56,905 nucleotides of DNA, from contig NZ_JAFGYF010000017.1 of NCBI RefSeq assembly GCF_016921195.1, positions 1 through 56,905 of the forward strand, given 5' to 3'. A program made the translations under genes and the position numbers. The first letter of the stretch is position 1. Every line of letters begins with the position of its first letter. The stretch comes from Cellulosimicrobium cellulans. Lineage in GTDB: Bacteria; Actinomycetota; Actinomycetes; Actinomycetales; Cellulomonadaceae. The notes under the pieces are model-generated. The model worked only from the letters and a program-made list of their open reading frames with translations, was not told the DNA's origin and ran no database searches. This document shows, piece after piece, positions 1 through 8,813 of this stretch.

Positions 1-87
1 GGTGGGTGGTGGTGCCGCGTCTACCATCCGCCGCTCGTTCCTCGCGGCTCCCGCCAGGCCCGCCACGACGCGGCACCACCACCCACC
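1..87. repeat. 87-bp element with 21-bp inverted ends, left copy
   Basis: Positions 1-21 and 67-87 are perfect inverted complements of each other (arm begins GGTGGGTGGTGGTGCCGCGT). They flank a 45-bp centre at 22-66. The same element occurs at 56828-56905 with the centre inverted, so the two window ends form an inverted repeat. No ORF inside looks real. It could be a REP-like dispersed hairpin at which an assembly broke, or the end of a larger repeat cut by the window edge. Confidence 0.85.
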
Positions 88-260
88 CCGCCCTGCTCCG
101 TCTCACCCCGGTCGTCGCTCGCCCCGGCCGACTACCCGCGGTGCCGGCTTGCCGTGAAGCGCCGGACCAGGGGCCGCTGGGTGATCTGATCGCCGCGGGC
201 CGACCATCGCGGGCGTCGGCCCGCCGGGCAACCGACCGCCGTCCTGCCGATGAGGGCTTG

Positions 261-452
261 ACCTCGCGCGACCGCGGTTCTACCTCGGCAGACCACAGTT
301 CTACCTCGGCAGACCACAGTTCTACCTCGGCGACGCGGTGCCGAGGTGATGCTGCCGGCCTGAACACGCGGCATGAGACCCGAACAGGGTTCTACCTCGC
401 GCAACCAGGGTCCTGTCTCGCGTGACCAGACGTTCTGCCTCGCGCGACCGCC
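261..452. repeat. 21-bp-period repeat arrays, left end
   Basis: Two short arrays repeat with a 21-nt period. At 261-338 there are three full units and a partial one built around ACCTCGGCAGACCACAGTTC. At 387-452 there are three diverged units built around GGTTCTACCTCGCGCAACCA. The same motif family recurs at 25242, 29661, 40531, 43285, 47750 and 56666. Only the TACCTCGGC orientation is present here. There are no CRISPR-like unique spacers, because units abut directly. Confidence 0.85.
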
Positions 453-456
453 GGGG

Positions 457-1179
457 TCAGCGGCGGGCCAGGGCCCAGCGGAAGGCGTTGCGCAGGAGGT
501 AGGAGCCGTCGGGGCGGCGGAAGGGGCGTGCGGCGGCGAGGACGTCGCGGCGGAGCTCGGCCCGCAGCTCGGCCGACTCGCCGAACATGATCGCGGCGAC
601 GACGTCGTCCGCGTCGGCGAGCGCCATCGGCGCGTCCGCGACGCCCTCGTGGAGCACGGTGAAGCCGTGCTCCGCAAGGAGCGCGCCGAGACGGCCCTCC
701 TCGCGGCTCTCGTCGCTCGGCTCGTGCTCCTCGCCGGCGACGGCCCGCTCGAGGACGGTGAGGTCGTTGACGTCGTCCTCGGCCCACGTCGCGACGGCGA
801 CCAGCTCGCCGACGCGCCGGCACTCGCTCAGGGTCTTGGCGACGTCGGTGAACGCGAGGGCGTTGACGAGCGTGACGAGGTCGAACCCGTCGTCGGGCCA
901 GGGGAGGTGCTCGGCCTGGGCGACGCGCAGGTCCGCGTCCGGGCTCCGGCGGCGAGCGGCGTCGATCATCCCGGCGGCGGCGTCGCACCCGGCCGCGTCC
1001 GCACCGCGCGCGATCGCCAGGGCGACGAGCTCGCCCGTGCCGCACCCGACGTCGAGCACCCGGGACCCTGGCCCGACGCCGGCGGCGTCGAGGATCGCCC
1101 GCTGCGCGGGAGCGGCGGCCGGCGCCCACCAGCGCGCCCAGGCGTCGGCCAGGGCCGACCACTCGTCGACGTGGTCCAC
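457..1179 (-). CDS. Class I SAM-dependent methyltransferase
   Basis: A 240-residue protein, probably a cytoplasmic small-molecule or lipid methyltransferase. Motif I, VLDVGCGTGELV, lies at about residues 40-51. A later acidic motif (GCDAAAGMID) and the LPWPDDGFDLVTLVNAL post-motif region follow, as in Methyltransf_11-type folds. The length suits a stand-alone Rossmann enzyme. It starts with GTG, preceded by a GGAGGGG ribosome-binding site. The substrate cannot be told from sequence. It lies downstream of disA on the same strand with a 40-nt gap, so co-transcription is possible, but no functional link to disA is evident. The 3' end runs into the 21-bp repeat array. Confidence 0.85.
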   Translation of the reverse strand: MDHVDEWSALADAWARWWAPAAAPAQRAILDAAGVGPGSRVLDVGCGTGELVALAIARGADAAGCDAAAGMIDAARRRSPDADLRVAQAEHLPWPDDGFDLVTLVNALAFTDVAKTLSECRRVGELVAVATWAEDDVNDLTVLERAVAGEEHEPSDESREEGRLGALLAEHGFTVLHEGVADAPMALADADDVVAAIMFGESAELRAELRRDVLAAARPFRRPDGSYLLRNAFRWALARR

Positions 1180-1219
1180 GGTCCCCTCCGTGCGGTGCGT
1201 CGTGCGGACGGTCGAAGCG

Positions 1220-2305
1220 TCAGACGTAGCGCTCGAGGATGCTCGACTCGGCGAGCCGCGACAGGCCCTCGCGCACCGCGCGGGCGCGCTGCTCGCCGAC
1301 GCCGTCGACGGTCATGAGGTCGTCGATGCTCGCCGCGAGGAGCTTCTGCAGGCCGCCGAAGTGCGCGACGAGCCGGTCGATGATCGTCGCCGGGAGTCGC
1401 GGGACCTTGGAGAGGAGGCGGTACCCGTGGGGAGCGACGGCCGCGTCGAGCGCGTCGCCGCCGCCCGGCAGGTCGAGCACGCGACCGATCTGGCCGAGGT
1501 CGAGGAGCTGCGTGGAGTCGAGACCGCCGAGCGCCTTCTGGACGTCGGCGAGCGAGCGGTCCTTGCGGCCCAGGTCCACGTAGTCACGGATGACGAACTC
1601 ACGGTCGGAGCCGATTCCGCCGATGAGCTCGTCGAGCTGGAGCGCGAGGAGGCGCCCGTCGGTGCCGAGCTCGATGACGTACCCGGCGATCTCCTCGGAG
1701 ATGCGGGCGACCATCTCGAGGCGCTGCACGACCGAGCAGACGTCGCGGACCGTGACGAGGTCCTCGATCTCGAGCGCGGACAGCGTGCCGGACACCTCGT
1801 CGAGGCGGGCGCGGTAGCGCTCGAGCGTCGCGAGCGCCTGGTTGGCGCGCGACAGGATCGTGTCGGAGTCCTCGAGGACGTGGCGCTGGCCGCCGACGTA
1901 CAGGGCGACGATCCGCATCGACTGGCTCACCGAGATGACCGGGAACCCGCTCTGCTTGGCGACGCGCTCCGCGGTGCGGTGCCGCGTCCCGGACTCGGTC
2001 GTCTCGATGGTCGGGTCGGGCAGGAGCTGCACGGCCGCGCGCAGGATGCGGTTCGCGTCGCGGTCGAGCACGACGGCACCGTCCATCTTGGACAGCTCGC
2101 GCAGGCGGGTCGCGGAGAAGCCGACGTCGAGGACGAACCCACCCGAGCACATCTCCTCGACGACCTTGTCGAGGCCGAGCACGATGAGCGCCCCCGTCCG
2201 GCCGCGGAGGATGCGCTCGAGACCGTCACGGAGCTCGGTCCCGGGTGCCACGGCGGCAAGGGTCTCCCGGAGCATCTCGTCGGGGTGCGCAGGGGAGTTG
2301 GCCAC
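1220..2305 (-). CDS. disA: DNA integrity scanning diadenylate cyclase DisA
   Basis: DisA condenses two ATP into the second messenger c-di-AMP and slides on DNA, pausing at branched structures. The 361-residue protein has the N-terminal DAC domain with the DGA motif ([11 protein letters not shown]) and the RHRTAER motif that binds ATP. A helical linker follows, then C-terminal helix-hairpin-helix DNA-binding repeats ([17 protein letters not shown]). Length and order match the family. The annotated start is GTG with no clear Shine-Dalgarno. An in-frame ATG ten codons further in ([13 protein letters not shown]) is a plausible alternative start. It lies near radA, a common actinobacterial arrangement; RadA is a known DisA partner in Bacillus. 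Confidence 0.96.
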   Translation of the reverse strand: MANSPAHPDEMLRETLAAVAPGTELRDGLERILRGRTGALIVLGLDKVVEEMCSGGFVLDVGFSATRLRELSKMDGAVVLDRDANRILRAAVQLLPDPTIETTESGTRHRTAERVAKQSGFPVISVSQSMRIVALYVGGQRHVLEDSDTILSRANQALATLERYRARLDEVSGTLSALEIEDLVTVRDVCSVVQRLEMVARISEEIAGYVIELGTDGRLLALQLDELIGGIGSDREFVIRDYVDLGRKDRSLADVQKALGGLDSTQLLDLGQIGRVLDLPGGGDALDAAVAPHGYRLLSKVPRLPATIIDRLVAHFGGLQKLLAASIDDLMTVDGVGEQRARAVREGLSRLAESSILERYV

Positions 2306-2574
2306 GGAGGAATCCTACGCTGTGAGCCCTTTTTCACCCCCGGGAACCCGCGGCAGCGGGCCACAATCCGGTCACGATCCGGTCTCGACGCCTCCCGTGC
2401 GCGACGCCGTGGGAGTCATCGCGACCGCGCGGTGGGCGGCGACGCGCACGGTTGTGCACGTCTTCGGCGATGTCAGGCCGGGAGGACGCGGACCCGCTCC
2501 CGGAGCGCGCACGACGTCCGACGCGGGGGCGGCGTCCGTGACGACGCCCGCGACGTCGTCGAACCGGAGCGGCG

Positions 2575-2735
2575 CAACGACGCCTGGAGCACTGCGACGC
2601 CGTGCTGCGCGTGCCCGGTGGCCCGGCGGGGCCGACCAGGACGTCGCGATCGCCACGGCCCGTGGCCTCCCTGTCTACCACGACGTCTCCGAGCTGCCCC
2701 GACGCGTCGAGAGCCCTGCCGCGAGCGCCCGGTGA
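2575..2735 (+). pseudogene. Remnant of a DUF4406-like gene, frameshifted
   Basis: Two adjacent plus-strand frames together read like the C-terminal half of a DUF4406 (nucleoside deoxyribosyltransferase-like) protein. One gives LEHCDAVLRVPGGPAG and the next continues with DQDVAIATARGLPVYHDVSE. Adding a single G to the GGGG run at 2628-2631 joins them as PAGADQDVA. No convincing N-terminal half or start is visible upstream. It is therefore either a decayed remnant or a gene broken by sequencing errors. It is antisense to the radA-disA direction. Confidence 0.5.
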
Positions 2736-2794
2736 GCCGGGTCCCGGGGTCGACGTCCCGGGGCGGGCGGAGGAGTGGCGGCCGAGGGGAGGAC

Positions 2795-2920
2795 ATGGAG
2801 GTCGTCGAGCTCGTGCTCGACGACGCGCTGGCCGTGACCGGCGACGGCCGCAACGTCGACGGCAAGACCATCATGCTGCTGCAGTGGTGCGCCCTGAGCG
2901 GCAGACGGTCGGGCCGCTGA
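2795..2920 (+). CDS. Small ORF of unknown function (41 aa)
   Basis: A 41-codon ORF starts with ATG after a strong GAGGGGAGGA ribosome-binding site, ends before radA on the opposite strand, and follows the DUF4406-like remnant. The middle (DGRNVDGKTIMLLQWCAL) weakly resembles the regulatory-serine helix of HPr proteins (DGxxVxAKSIxxL). However, the active-site histidine region of HPr is absent. It may be a fragment of a decayed gene rather than a functional peptide. Confidence 0.25.
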   Translation: MEVVELVLDDALAVTGDGRNVDGKTIMLLQWCALSGRRSGR

Positions 2921-2933
2921 CCGTCCGTCGTCG

Positions 2934-4394
2934 TCAGGTCCGCGCGAGCTCGACGGCCTCGCCGAGGTGGCGTGCGGGGAGGATCGTCATGCCCTCGACG
3001 GGGCGCGGGAACGACCCGCGCGGCACGACGGCGCGGGTGAAGCCGAGGCGCGCGGCCTCCGCGAGGCGGCGGTCGAGGCCCGTGACGGGGCGGATGTCGC
3101 CCGCGAGGCCGACCTCGCCGAACGCCACCGTGCCCTGGGGCAGCGCCTCGTCCTCGCGCGCGGAGAGCACGGCGAGCGCGATCGAGAGGTCGGCGGCGGG
3201 CTCGGTGACCTTGGCGCCTCCGACGGTCGACGCGTAGACGTCCTGGTCGACGAGCCGGACGCCCGCATGGCGGTGCATCACCGCGAGGATCATCGCGAGG
3301 CGGCTGGAGTCCACGCCGCTCGTGGTACGGCGCGGGTTGGTGAGGGAGCTCGGCACGACGAGCGACTGGATCTCGAGCGCGAGCGGGCGCCGGCCTTCGA
3401 GCGTGACGGTGACGCACGTCCCCGGGGACCCGGCGCCGGTGTGCGAGAGGAACAGCCCGCTCGGGTCGGCGAGACCGACGATGCCGTTCTCCGTGAGGTC
3501 GAAGCAGCCGACCTCGTCCGTCGGACCGTAACGGTTCTTCACGGCGCGCACGAGCCGCAGTCGCGAGTGGCGGTCGCCCTCGAACTGGCAGACGACGTCG
3601 ACCAGGTGCTCGAGCGTCCGCGGCCCGGCGACGGAGCCGTCCTTGGTGACGTGCCCGACGAGGATCACCGGGAGGTCACGCGCCTTCGCCGCCGCGATGA
3701 GCGACGCCGCGACCTCCCGCACCTGGCTCACGCCGCCCGGCGCGCCCTCGACCTGGGCGGACGCGATGGTCTGCACGGAGTCCACGACGAGCAGGTCCGG
3801 CTCCGTGGCGTCGATGTGGCCGAGCACTGTCGCGAGGTCCGTCTCGGACGCCAGGAGCAGGCCGGGCGCGAGGGCGCCGACGCGCTCCGCCCGCAGCCGC
3901 ACCTGCCCCGCCGACTCCTCGCCCGTGATGTAGAGGACGCGCCGCGGCGTCGGGGCCGGGCGGGCACTCGCGGCCGCGCGCTCGCCGACCGGGCGCACCG
4001 TCGGCAGGTCGGACCCGCCGGCCGCGACGTTGCTCGCGACCGCGAGGAGCAGGGTCGACTTGCCGACCCCCGGCTCCCCGGCGAGCAGCACCACCGCGCC
4101 CGGCACGATGCCGCCGCCGAGCACGCGGTCGAACTCCGAGACACCCGTCGGGGTCGCGCGCGCCGCCTCGACGCTGATCTCCCCGATGGGGCGCGCCGGC
4201 GAGCGGGTCGGCGTGACCGCCGTCGTGCGCGGGCCCGAGGCCGCGGGGGCGTCCTCCGTCACCGTGCCCCACTCCTGGCACTCCCCGCAGCGACCCACCC
4301 ACTTGGCCGTGGTCCAGCCGCACTCCGAGCAGCGGTAGGCGGGGCGGGAGCGCTTGGCGGCCGTGGAGCGGGCAGCGGTGGTCGACGACGTCAC
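2934..4394 (-). CDS. radA: DNA repair protein RadA
   Basis: RadA (Sms) is a RecA-like ATPase that drives branch migration of recombination intermediates. The protein has an N-terminal four-cysteine zinc motif (CSECGWTTAKWVGRCGEC), the Walker A box GEPGVGKST, the family signature KNRYG, and a C-terminal Lon-protease-like domain (VGLAGDIRPVTGLDRRLAEA). The GTG at 4394 gives 486 residues, a normal actinobacterial length, with the zinc finger about 20 residues in. The open frame extends much further upstream, but that part is antisense to the channel gene and has no family similarity. It is encoded convergent to the small ORF and divergent from the potassium channel gene. Confidence 0.95.
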   Translation of the reverse strand: MTSSTTAARSTAAKRSRPAYRCSECGWTTAKWVGRCGECQEWGTVTEDAPAASGPRTTAVTPTRSPARPIGEISVEAARATPTGVSEFDRVLGGGIVPGAVVLLAGEPGVGKSTLLLAVASNVAAGGSDLPTVRPVGERAAASARPAPTPRRVLYITGEESAGQVRLRAERVGALAPGLLLASETDLATVLGHIDATEPDLLVVDSVQTIASAQVEGAPGGVSQVREVAASLIAAAKARDLPVILVGHVTKDGSVAGPRTLEHLVDVVCQFEGDRHSRLRLVRAVKNRYGPTDEVGCFDLTENGIVGLADPSGLFLSHTGAGSPGTCVTVTLEGRRPLALEIQSLVVPSSLTNPRRTTSGVDSSRLAMILAVMHRHAGVRLVDQDVYASTVGGAKVTEPAADLSIALAVLSAREDEALPQGTVAFGEVGLAGDIRPVTGLDRRLAEAARLGFTRAVVPRGSFPRPVEGMTILPARHLGEAVELART

Positions 4395-4469
4395 GCGCCC
4401 CAACGTAGCCACGACCGCCCACACCGGCGACGCCGCGACGGGAGCGCCCCCGCGCGGGATGCTGGGCGC

Positions 4470-5003
4470 ATGCGCAGCCTCCCGCACGACAGCCCGTGGT
4501 GGACGCTCGTCCTCACGGTCGCCTCGACGACGGCGTGCCTCACGGTCTACTACGGGGTCCCGCTGCCGACCGACGACGCCCCGGAGGTCGTCCAGCTCGT
4601 GGTGTTCGCCGTCGGGCTGGCGCTGCTGTGCGCGCTCCTCGTGGTCCAGGTGCGCCGCCAGCTCCGCGCGTGGGGGACGCCGAGCGTCCGGGTCCAGTCG
4701 GTGATGGGGCTGCTCCTCCCGGTCGTCACGTTCTTCGCCCTCGCCTACTACCTCATGGCCGACCAGTTCGTCGGCATCGAGAACCGCACGGACGCGCTGT
4801 ACTTCGCCGTCGTGACGCTCGGGACCGTCGGCTACGGCGACGTCCATCCGGTCGGCGAGGCGGCGAAGATCGTGGCGATGGTCCAGATCGTGCTGGACCT
4901 CGTCGTGGTCGGCGTGCTCGTGTCCATCGCCACGTCGCGCGCCCGTGCGCGTGCGGAACGGCACCGCGAGCACGGCCCGCAGACCGAAAACCGGGCCGAC
5001 TGA
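4470..5003 (+). CDS. Potassium channel family protein (pore-domain)
   Basis: A 177-residue membrane protein. The potassium selectivity filter TVGYGD sits after a pore helix (DALYFAVVTLG) and before a final transmembrane helix (VAMVQIVLDLVVVGVLVSIA). Two hydrophobic segments precede the pore unit, near residues 10-28 and 34-54, with another at about 74-94. This is an ion-channel 2-type pore with extra N-terminal helices and no visible RCK or cyclic-nucleotide domain. It begins at the ATG at 4470, 75 nt from the divergent radA start. Ion selectivity is inferred from the filter; the gating signal is unknown. Confidence 0.88.
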   Translation: MRSLPHDSPWWTLVLTVASTTACLTVYYGVPLPTDDAPEVVQLVVFAVGLALLCALLVVQVRRQLRAWGTPSVRVQSVMGLLLPVVTFFALAYYLMADQFVGIENRTDALYFAVVTLGTVGYGDVHPVGEAAKIVAMVQIVLDLVVVGVLVSIATSRARARAERHREHGPQTENRAD

Positions 5004-5509
5004 GTTTCTTCTCCTGCGCGACGGCGACGACGCGGCCACGGCGCTCTCGCGCGCGTCATCTCGCGGTTTGTCACCGTTGCACGCGAGCACGCCCGCCGAG
5101 CCCTGAGCGTCGCGAGCCGCATCGGCACCGAAAACCATTGCGATCTCCTTTCTGGGTATGACAAGGTCGGCACCGGACGACCGGCTCGACGACGAGAGGT
5201 GCACGCCCGTGACGACGCGAGCGCGACGACGGCCCGCACGCCGCACCGCCGAGGTGCGCGGCGCCGTCGGACCGCCCGTCACGACCGCCACCCCGCGCCC
5301 GACGACGGTGCCGCGACGACGGCGGTGACGCGTCCGACCCCCGCTCGCGAGGGCGTCACCGCCGGCCGGACGCGCACCCGGCCGCCCTGCCCGCCGGCAC
5401 GGGCTCCACGACCGTGCGCCCCGGGGGCCGAGGGAACTCCCGGGGCGCACGACCTCCACGCACGACCCGCTGGTCCGCGCAGCGCGCGGCCGACCGTCAG
5501 GAGAAGCCC
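5004..5509. other. 506-nt gap with a stray start signal and a hairpin
   Basis: No convincing gene is present. On the minus strand an excellent Shine-Dalgarno (AAAGGAG) lies ahead of an ATG at 5138, but the frame that follows (MVFGADAARDAQGSAG) matches no family I know and runs antisense into the channel gene. It looks like an orphaned 5' end. On the plus strand a 12-bp perfect hairpin (GTGCGCCCCGGG at 5414-5425 with its complement at 5439-5450) sits in the leader of the GH43 gene and could attenuate it. None of the 14-bp arabinose operators is present here. Confidence 0.45.
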
Positions 5510-8500
5510 ATGACCGACAGACCGACCACCCGACCGTCGCGCGGCCGGAGCCCGGCCCGCGCCGCGCTCGCGAGCGTGCTCAGCGCCGGGCTCGCGCTCA
5601 CCGGGCTCGCGGCGACCGCGGGCCCGGCCGCCGCCGCGGACCCGTACACGTTCACGAGCACCGAGAACCCGATCCTGGGCGACGGGAGCTACTACTCGGC
5701 CGACCCCGCGCCGCTCGTCGTCCCCGCGGGCGCGCCCGGCAACGACACGGGCGAGGACGAGCTGTACGTCTACACGGGCCACGACGAGGCCGGTCCGACA
5801 CGCAACGACTTCGTCATGAACGAGTGGGGCGCGTTCGTGACGAGCGACGTGGACGCGGGGGAGTGGACGCACCACCCGTCGCTCATGCGGCCCGAGGACG
5901 TGTTCGACTGGGCGACGCCGGGCCGCGCGTACGCGGGGCAGGTCGTCCAGGGCGTCGACGGGCGCTACTACTGGTACGTCCCGGTGCACGAGGCGAACAG
6001 CCCGGCGAGCGACGCGTTCGGCATCGGCGTCGCCGTGTCCGAGTCCCCGACCGGCCCGTGGGCGGACCACGTCGGCGCGCCGATCATCTCCCAGCGGGTC
6101 CCGACCCCGAACACGATCCACAACATCGACCCGACGGTGCTCGTGGACGGCGAGGGTGACGACGCACGCGTCTACGTCTGGTGGGGCAGCTTCTCGAACC
6201 TGCGCATGCTCGAGCTCGCGCAGGACATGAAGACCCCGGTCGGTCAGGTCCGCACGGTCACCGGGCTCACCGGCTTCTTCGAGGCGGCATGGGCGTTCGA
6301 GCGGGACGGGACCTACTACATGGCGTACGCGGGGAACGACGCGGGACCGACCTCTCCGTGCACACCGGCGAACTACCACGCGTGCATCGCGTACGGGACC
6401 GCCTCCTCCCCCGAGGGGCCGTGGACGTACCGGGGCACGGTCCTCGCCCCGGTGTCCTCGACGACGAGCCACCCGGGCATCCTCGAGTTCGACGGCGAGT
6501 GGTGGATCGCGTACCACACGGCCGACGCCGAGGGCGGCAACCACTTCCGCCGCTCGGTCGCGATCGACCGTGTCGAGTGGGACGACACGCAGTCGCCGCC
6601 CCGCATGAAGCCCGTCGTCACGACGCCGGCGAAGGTCAGGGACACGACGCCGCGCGCGAACGTCGCGCAGGAGGCGACGGTCACGGTCTCGAACGAGCCC
6701 GTGCCGACGCAGTACTGGAAGAAGGCGCTCAACGACGAGATCGTCCGGCCGAACCCGCTGCCCCCGGACATGTGGGGCACGTGGACGGGGAACAACCCGC
6801 CGCAGCAGTGGGTCCAGTACACGTGGGACCAGCCGGTGCGCCTTGCCGGCTCGCAGATCGAGTTCTGGAACGACCAGCCGCAGGGCACGGGCGTCGGCGT
6901 CGCGGCACCCGCGTCGTGGCGCATCCAGTACTGGGACGCGTCCGACGGCGGGGCGTGGGTCGACGTGCCGAACCCCAGCGCCTACGGCACGGGGACGAGC
7001 GGGTTCCAAAACACGACGTTCGACCCGGTCACGACGACCCAGGTGCGCGCGGTCCTCGACGCCTCGACGAACGGCAGCACGTACTCGGCCGTCGCCGTCG
7101 AGGAGTGGAAGGTCCTGGCGGAGCAGCCCGCCGCCGTGGAGCCCCCCGGCGTGACGGTCGAGGTGGGCGAGACCGACCTCCCCGGGACCGTCCCGGTGAC
7201 GTACCCCGGCGGCGAGACGCTGCGGGTCCCGGTGTTCTGGGACGCGGTCGGGGCCGACGACGTCGCCGCCCCGGGCACGTTCGAGGTCGAGGGGTCGGTG
7301 CTCGGGTACGCGGGCGGACGCGTGACGACGGACGTCACGGTGGTCCCGGCGGAGCCCGCCGCGGGCGACGAGACGCCTCCGGTCCTCACCCTCACGCCGC
7401 TCGGCAGCGCCGGCAACGACGGCTGGTTCCGATCCGACGTGCGCGTGCGCGTCGACGGCACCGACGACTCGGGCGGCCGCGTGGTGCTCACCACGCGCGT
7501 CGACGAGGGCGCGCCCGTCGTCACGGACCCGGTGCGCACGACCGAGGTCGCCGTCTCCGGGGACGGCGCGCACCGCGTCGTCGCGACGGCCGCCGACCGT
7601 GCGGGCAACGTCTCGGACGAGGCGGTGCTCGACGTCCGGATCGACCGCGTGGCGCCGGTCAGCAGCGGCGTCCTCGACGAGGGTGCCCGGACGGTGACGG
7701 TCACCGCGACCGACGCCACGTCGGGGGTCGCGCGCGTCGAGTACGCGATCGGGACGGGCGCGTGGCAGCCGTACGACGGCCCGGTGGCCGCCCCGGACAC
7801 GAACCAGCACCGCGTGTCGTTCCGCGCGGTCGACGTCGCGGGCAACGCCGAGGCGCCGAGGTCGGTGACGATCCCGGCGGACGTCTCTGGCCCGCTCGCG
7901 GGGAACGTCGCGCCGATCGCCAGGGTGAGCGCGTCGTACACCGCCGGGTGGAACAGCGTGGGAGCGCTCAACGACGGCGCCGATCCGGCGAACCCGAGCC
8001 AGGCCCAGATCTGGGGCACGTGGTCCGGGACGCGCCCGGCCACCCAGTGGGTCCGGTACGACTGGTCGCGCCCGATCCGGCTCACCGGCGCGGAGCTGAA
8101 GTTCTGGCGGGACGCGAACCCGGGGACCGGGGACGGCGTCGTCCGCCCCGACTCGTGGATCCTCGAGTACTGGGACGACGCGGCGCAGTCCTGGGCCCCC
8201 GTGGCGAACCCGTCCGGGTACGGAACGAGCACGACAGCCTTCAACACCGTGACGTTCGACCCCGTCACCACGTCACGCCTGCGGGCGACGTTCTCGGCGA
8301 ACGGGAACGGGACCACGTACTCCGCGGTGGCCGTCACCGAGTGGCGGGCGTTCGCGGACGACCCGGGCACGGGCGAGCCCGAGCTGCCCGTCACGGTCAC
8401 CGCGCAGGCGCGCTGCCTCGCCGGGAAGGCCTACGTCGCCGTGGTCGCCACCCACGGCCACGACGCCCCGGTCGACCTGGTGCTCGAGACGCCGTACGGC

Positions 8501-8671
8501 ACGCGGTCGTTCCCGGCGGTCGACCCGGGGAGGAGCGCCTACCAGTCGTTCGCGGTCCGCGGCTCGTCGGTCGAGGCGGGCAGCGTCGTCGTGCGCGCGG
8601 CGGGCACCGTCGACGGCGTCGAGGTCACGACGGAGACCGAGGCGGAGCACCCTGCCCTGGGCTGCGGGTGA
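5510..8671 (+). CDS. Secreted GH43 glycosidase with two discoidin-like domains
   Basis: A 1053-residue exported enzyme, probably an alpha-L-arabinofuranosidase or beta-xylosidase. A Sec signal peptide (about 1-43, ending GPAAAA) precedes a GH43 five-blade catalytic domain (about 44-375). Candidate catalytic acids are the Asp in YYSADPAP, the Asp in NIDPTVLVDG and the Glu in GFFEAAW. Then come a discoidin-like carbohydrate-binding domain (about 383-537), a group-4 bacterial Ig-like domain (547-615), two further Ig-like repeats (624-793), a second discoidin-like domain (799-949), and the 92-residue C-terminal module shared by eight proteins in this window. The ATG at 5510 follows AGGAGAA; the upstream in-frame ATG lacks a signal peptide. 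No LacI-type operator precedes it, so it may be controlled separately. The substrate is inferred from locus context. Confidence 0.87.
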   Translation: MTDRPTTRPSRGRSPARAALASVLSAGLALTGLAATAGPAAAADPYTFTSTENPILGDGSYYSADPAPLVVPAGAPGNDTGEDELYVYTGHDEAGPTRNDFVMNEWGAFVTSDVDAGEWTHHPSLMRPEDVFDWATPGRAYAGQVVQGVDGRYYWYVPVHEANSPASDAFGIGVAVSESPTGPWADHVGAPIISQRVPTPNTIHNIDPTVLVDGEGDDARVYVWWGSFSNLRMLELAQDMKTPVGQVRTVTGLTGFFEAAWAFERDGTYYMAYAGNDAGPTSPCTPANYHACIAYGTASSPEGPWTYRGTVLAPVSSTTSHPGILEFDGEWWIAYHTADAEGGNHFRRSVAIDRVEWDDTQSPPRMKPVVTTPAKVRDTTPRANVAQEATVTVSNEPVPTQYWKKALNDEIVRPNPLPPDMWGTWTGNNPPQQWVQYTWDQPVRLAGSQIEFWNDQPQGTGVGVAAPASWRIQYWDASDGGAWVDVPNPSAYGTGTSGFQNTTFDPVTTTQVRAVLDASTNGSTYSAVAVEEWKVLAEQPAAVEPPGVTVEVGETDLPGTVPVTYPGGETLRVPVFWDAVGADDVAAPGTFEVEGSVLGYAGGRVTTDVTVVPAEPAAGDETPPVLTLTPLGSAGNDGWFRSDVRVRVDGTDDSGGRVVLTTRVDEGAPVVTDPVRTTEVAVSGDGAHRVVATAADRAGNVSDEAVLDVRIDRVAPVSSGVLDEGARTVTVTATDATSGVARVEYAIGTGAWQPYDGPVAAPDTNQHRVSFRAVDVAGNAEAPRSVTIPADVSGPLAGNVAPIARVSASYTAGWNSVGALNDGADPANPSQAQIWGTWSGTRPATQWVRYDWSRPIRLTGAELKFWRDANPGTGDGVVRPDSWILEYWDDAAQSWAPVANPSGYGTSTTAFNTVTFDPVTTSRLRATFSANGNGTTYSAVAVTEWRAFADDPGTGEPELPVTVTAQARCLAGKAYVAVVATHGHDAPVDLVLETPYGTRSFPAVDPGRSAYQSFAVRGSSVEAGSVVVRAAGTVDGVEVTTETEAEHPALGCG

Positions 8672-8694
8672 CGACCGGCGGGTGAACCGCCGAC

Positions 8695-8736
8695 GCGTGC
8701 CCGACACCCCGCACGAGCGCGGGGGGTCGGGCACGC
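8695..8736 (+). terminator. Hairpin terminator after GH43
   Basis: An 18-bp near-perfect stem (GCGTGCCCGACACCCCGC pairing with the complement ending at 8736) with an ACGA loop starts 24 nt after the GH43 stop. It has no T-tract, as is usual in high-GC actinobacteria. It separates GH43 from the membrane protein gene at 8814. Confidence 0.7.
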
Positions 8737-8813
8737 GCGCGTCCTACGCTTGGCCGCAGAGCCCGGGCCGGAGGACCGGGCCCGCGAGACCGAGAGCAGC
8801 GGAGGTACGCGCG

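Noticed and set aside
1-87. Terminal inverted repeats as evidence of a transposon or integrative element
   Set aside because: No transposase, integrase, target-site duplication or attachment site was seen, and housekeeping genes (radA, proC, bS22) lie inside. A dispersed repeat at a contig break is simpler.
261-452. Short regular repeats that could be read as a CRISPR array
   Set aside because: Units of 21 nt abut without unique spacers, occur in both orientations in several loci, and no cas genes are present.
587-2920. 777-codon plus-strand open frame across the methyltransferase and disA
   Set aside because: It is the shadow of two clear minus-strand genes; only the short 3' piece at 2795 has an independent ribosome-binding site.
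2934-5459. RadA with a 355-residue N-terminal extension
   Set aside because: The extra open frame upstream of 4394 is antisense to the potassium channel gene and has no similarity to RadA; the zinc finger marks the true N-terminus.
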